From positions 1 through 7,227 of the forward strand of contig CAJTXC010000070.1 in NCBI GenBank assembly GCA_910580135.1: a stretch of 7,227 bases of DNA, read 5' to 3'. This DNA comes from an uncultured Bacilli bacterium (GTDB taxonomy: Bacteria; Bacillota_I; Bacilli_A; RF39; UBA660). Position numbers and translations under genes: made by a program. How positions within the stretch are numbered: position 1 is the stretch's first letter; every line of letters begins with the position of its first letter. The notes beneath the pieces are model-generated. The model did not search any database. It had not been told where the DNA came from and worked only from the letters and a program-made list of their open reading frames with translations. Shown here piece by piece: positions 6,226-7,227 of the stretch.

Positions 6226-6234
6226 TGTTATAAT
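6226..6234 (+). promoter_or_regulatory. extended -10 promoter for the Bro-N-like gene
   Basis: TG-T-TATAAT at 6226-6234 is a perfect extended -10, located immediately after the terminator T run. No recognisable -35 lies 16-18 nt upstream, where the hairpin is. The start point would be near 6241, giving a leader of about 50 nt. The 14 nt from 6221 (TTTTATGTTATAAT) closely match 1152-1169 ahead of the metallopeptidase operon. Confidence 0.6.
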
Positions 6235-6289
6235 TAGAACGTTGTTATCTTAATTAAAAAATATTAAAAAACGGAAGAAGGTGAAGCTA

Positions 6290-7150
6290 ATGAACGATAA
6301 GCTAGAAACAATTACAAATTTGTTTGAAGGCAGTGAAATAAGAAGCATATGGGATAGCGAAAAGGAAGATTATTATTTTAGTGTGGTAGATGTTATCCGT
6401 ACTTTGACAGAAAGTAATGACGCAAGAAAGTATTGGTCAGTTTTAAAATTGAGATTAAAGAAAGAAGGTTCTGAGTTGACTACGAATTGTAGTCAACTGA
6501 AATTAAAATCAAGTGATGGTAAGTATTATAAGCAAGATGTCTTAGATACAAAGGGAATATTTAGACTTATAGAGTCTGTTCCATCACCTAAAGCTGAACC
6601 ATTTAAAATGTGGTTAGCTTCACTTGGTAAAGAAAGAATAGATGAAGTATTTGATCCAGAAAAAGCAATTAAAAGAGCGGTAGAATATTATCGTAAAAGA
6701 GGTTATGATGATAAGTGGATTAAAATAAGATTGGCGGGAATTGTTGATAGATTTAAATTGACAGATGTATGGAAAGATAATGGGATAGAAAAAGATTATG
6801 AGTATGGTATATTAACAAATGAAATATATAAGGCATGGTCTGGTATGAAAGCTTCCGAATATAAAGATTTTAAAGGCCTTAGAAAAGAATCTCTAAGGGA
6901 TGATATGACTGATATTGAAGTTGCTTTAACTGATTCAGGAGAAATTGCAACACGAGAACTTGCAAAAGAACATAAACCATACGGTTTAAAACAAAATAAA
7001 GAAATTGCAAAGCGTGGTGGAAATATAGCTAAGAAAACACGAGATAATTTAGAAAAAGAACTAGGAGAAAATGTTATATCTAATAAAAACTCTTTAGATT
7101 ATGAATATATTGAAGAAATAAAACAAATAGAAGATAAAGGTAGGTGCTAG
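6290..7150 (+). CDS. Bro-N domain protein, phage-antirepressor-like
   Basis: A 286-aa protein resembling the Bro-N/phage antirepressor family found in phages and as solitary chromosomal genes, sometimes labelled DinD-like. Residues about 14-120 look like a Bro-N DNA-binding domain: IRSIWDSEKEDYYFSVVDVI at 17-36, ARKYWSVLKLRL at 45-56, LTTNCSQLKL at 63-72, DGKYYKQDV at 76-84, and IESVPSPKAEPFKMWLASLG at 94-113. The C-terminal part (about 125-286) has family-typical stretches AVEYYRKRGYDDKWI, LTNEIYKAWSGM and MTDIEVALTDSGEIATREL. It then has a basic KRGGNIAKKTRDNLEKELG segment (241-259) and an acidic tail. ATG 6290 is chosen because the in-frame GTG at 6281 is part of the Shine-Dalgarno GAAGGTGA. 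It has its own promoter and sits at the edge of a housekeeping block, consistent with accessory DNA. No integrase or phage structural gene is visible, and its target and function here are unknown. Confidence 0.82.
   Translation: MNDKLETITNLFEGSEIRSIWDSEKEDYYFSVVDVIRTLTESNDARKYWSVLKLRLKKEGSELTTNCSQLKLKSSDGKYYKQDVLDTKGIFRLIESVPSPKAEPFKMWLASLGKERIDEVFDPEKAIKRAVEYYRKRGYDDKWIKIRLAGIVDRFKLTDVWKDNGIEKDYEYGILTNEIYKAWSGMKASEYKDFKGLRKESLRDDMTDIEVALTDSGEIATRELAKEHKPYGLKQNKEIAKRGGNIAKKTRDNLEKELGENVISNKNSLDYEYIEEIKQIEDKGRC
6474..6498. repeat. perfect 10-bp inverted repeat inside the Bro-N-like gene
   Basis: AGTTGACTAC (6474-6483) and GTAGTCAACT (6489-6498) are exact reverse complements separated by the 5-nt GAATT. 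It lies in the codons for residues 62-70 (within SELTTNCSQL) of the antirepressor-like protein. It could form a stable hairpin in the mRNA, or serve as a symmetric protein-binding site, but no T tract follows and no function is shown. Confidence 0.8.
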
Positions 7151-7152
7151 TA

Positions 7153-7209
7153 ATGAATTACAATGATAATTTTACAAAAACTAATATAAACTGGTTGATA
7201 ACGATTTAA
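7153..7209 (+). other. short 18-codon ORF, possible remnant of a broken gene
   Basis: An ATG 2 nt after the antirepressor-like stop is preceded by GGTAGGTG (7139-7146) as a plausible ribosome site. It reads MNYNDNFTKTNINWLITI and then stops at TAA. In another frame, from about 7185 to the window end, the sequence reads YKLVDNDLIKNTFK without a stop. A gene truncated by a frameshift near 7185-7200 is therefore possible, but the window ends too soon to tell it from chance. Confidence 0.25.
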
Positions 7210-7227
7210 TTAAGAACACCTTTAAAC

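Noticed and set aside
6290..7150. Antirepressor-like gene as evidence of a prophage or a defence island
   Set aside because: No integrase, repressor, structural, toxin or restriction gene and no attachment repeats are visible; one such gene alone does not support a prophage.
1..7227. tRNA genes, CRISPR arrays or insertion sequences
   Set aside because: No cloverleaf, no regularly spaced repeats, no transposase and no terminal inverted repeats were seen; no gene-free stretch exceeds about 130 bases.

Overview
The window comes from a very AT-rich, low-GC Gram-positive-type bacterium using the standard bacterial code. rimM ends in TGA (3042-3044, inside the ATGA overlap with trmD), and tryptophan is TGG throughout, so this is not a code-4 mycoplasma. 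The AT bias, AGGTGAT/AAGGAG-type Shine-Dalgarno sites, extended -10 promoters, the rimM-trmD-rplS cluster and a hairpin leader before rplS fit Bacilli or a Mollicutes-adjacent gut lineage that kept the standard code. That placement is inference, not a database result.

Layout, all on the + strand: (1) a weak upstream terminator, a sigma-A promoter and an unrecognised 335-aa protein (132-1139) that ends in its own terminator; (2) an extended -10 promoter leading into a tight run of five genes: a YgjP-like zinc metallopeptidase (1186-1824), a SpoU/TrmH-type RNA 2'-O-methyltransferase (1828-2556), rimM (2559-3044), trmD (3041-4228) and an unrecognised helical-repeat protein (4234-5175); (3) a second promoter, a hairpin leader, rplS (5283-5621) and a terminator; (4) signal peptidase I (5661-6182) and a terminator; (5) a separately promoted Bro-N/phage-antirepressor-like gene (6290-7150), then about 75 bases with only an 18-codon ORF and possible remains of a broken gene.

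Most recognised genes belong to translation and RNA modification: 2'-O-methylation of rRNA or tRNA, 30S maturation (RimM), m1G37 in tRNA (TrmD) and L19 at the subunit interface. Signal peptidase next to rplS is a common Firmicutes neighbour. Two things break this otherwise standard cluster. TrmD carries an extra C-terminal region of about 170 residues of unknown function. An unknown alpha-helical repeat protein sits between trmD and rplS. These two are the best candidates for something undescribed; no new defence system or complete mobile element is visible.

Several upstream in-frame start codons are artefacts. A TTG at 69 is the -35 box of a promoter, and GTGs at 1177, 5652 and 6281 lie within Shine-Dalgarno sequences. 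The coordinates given here use the downstream ATGs.
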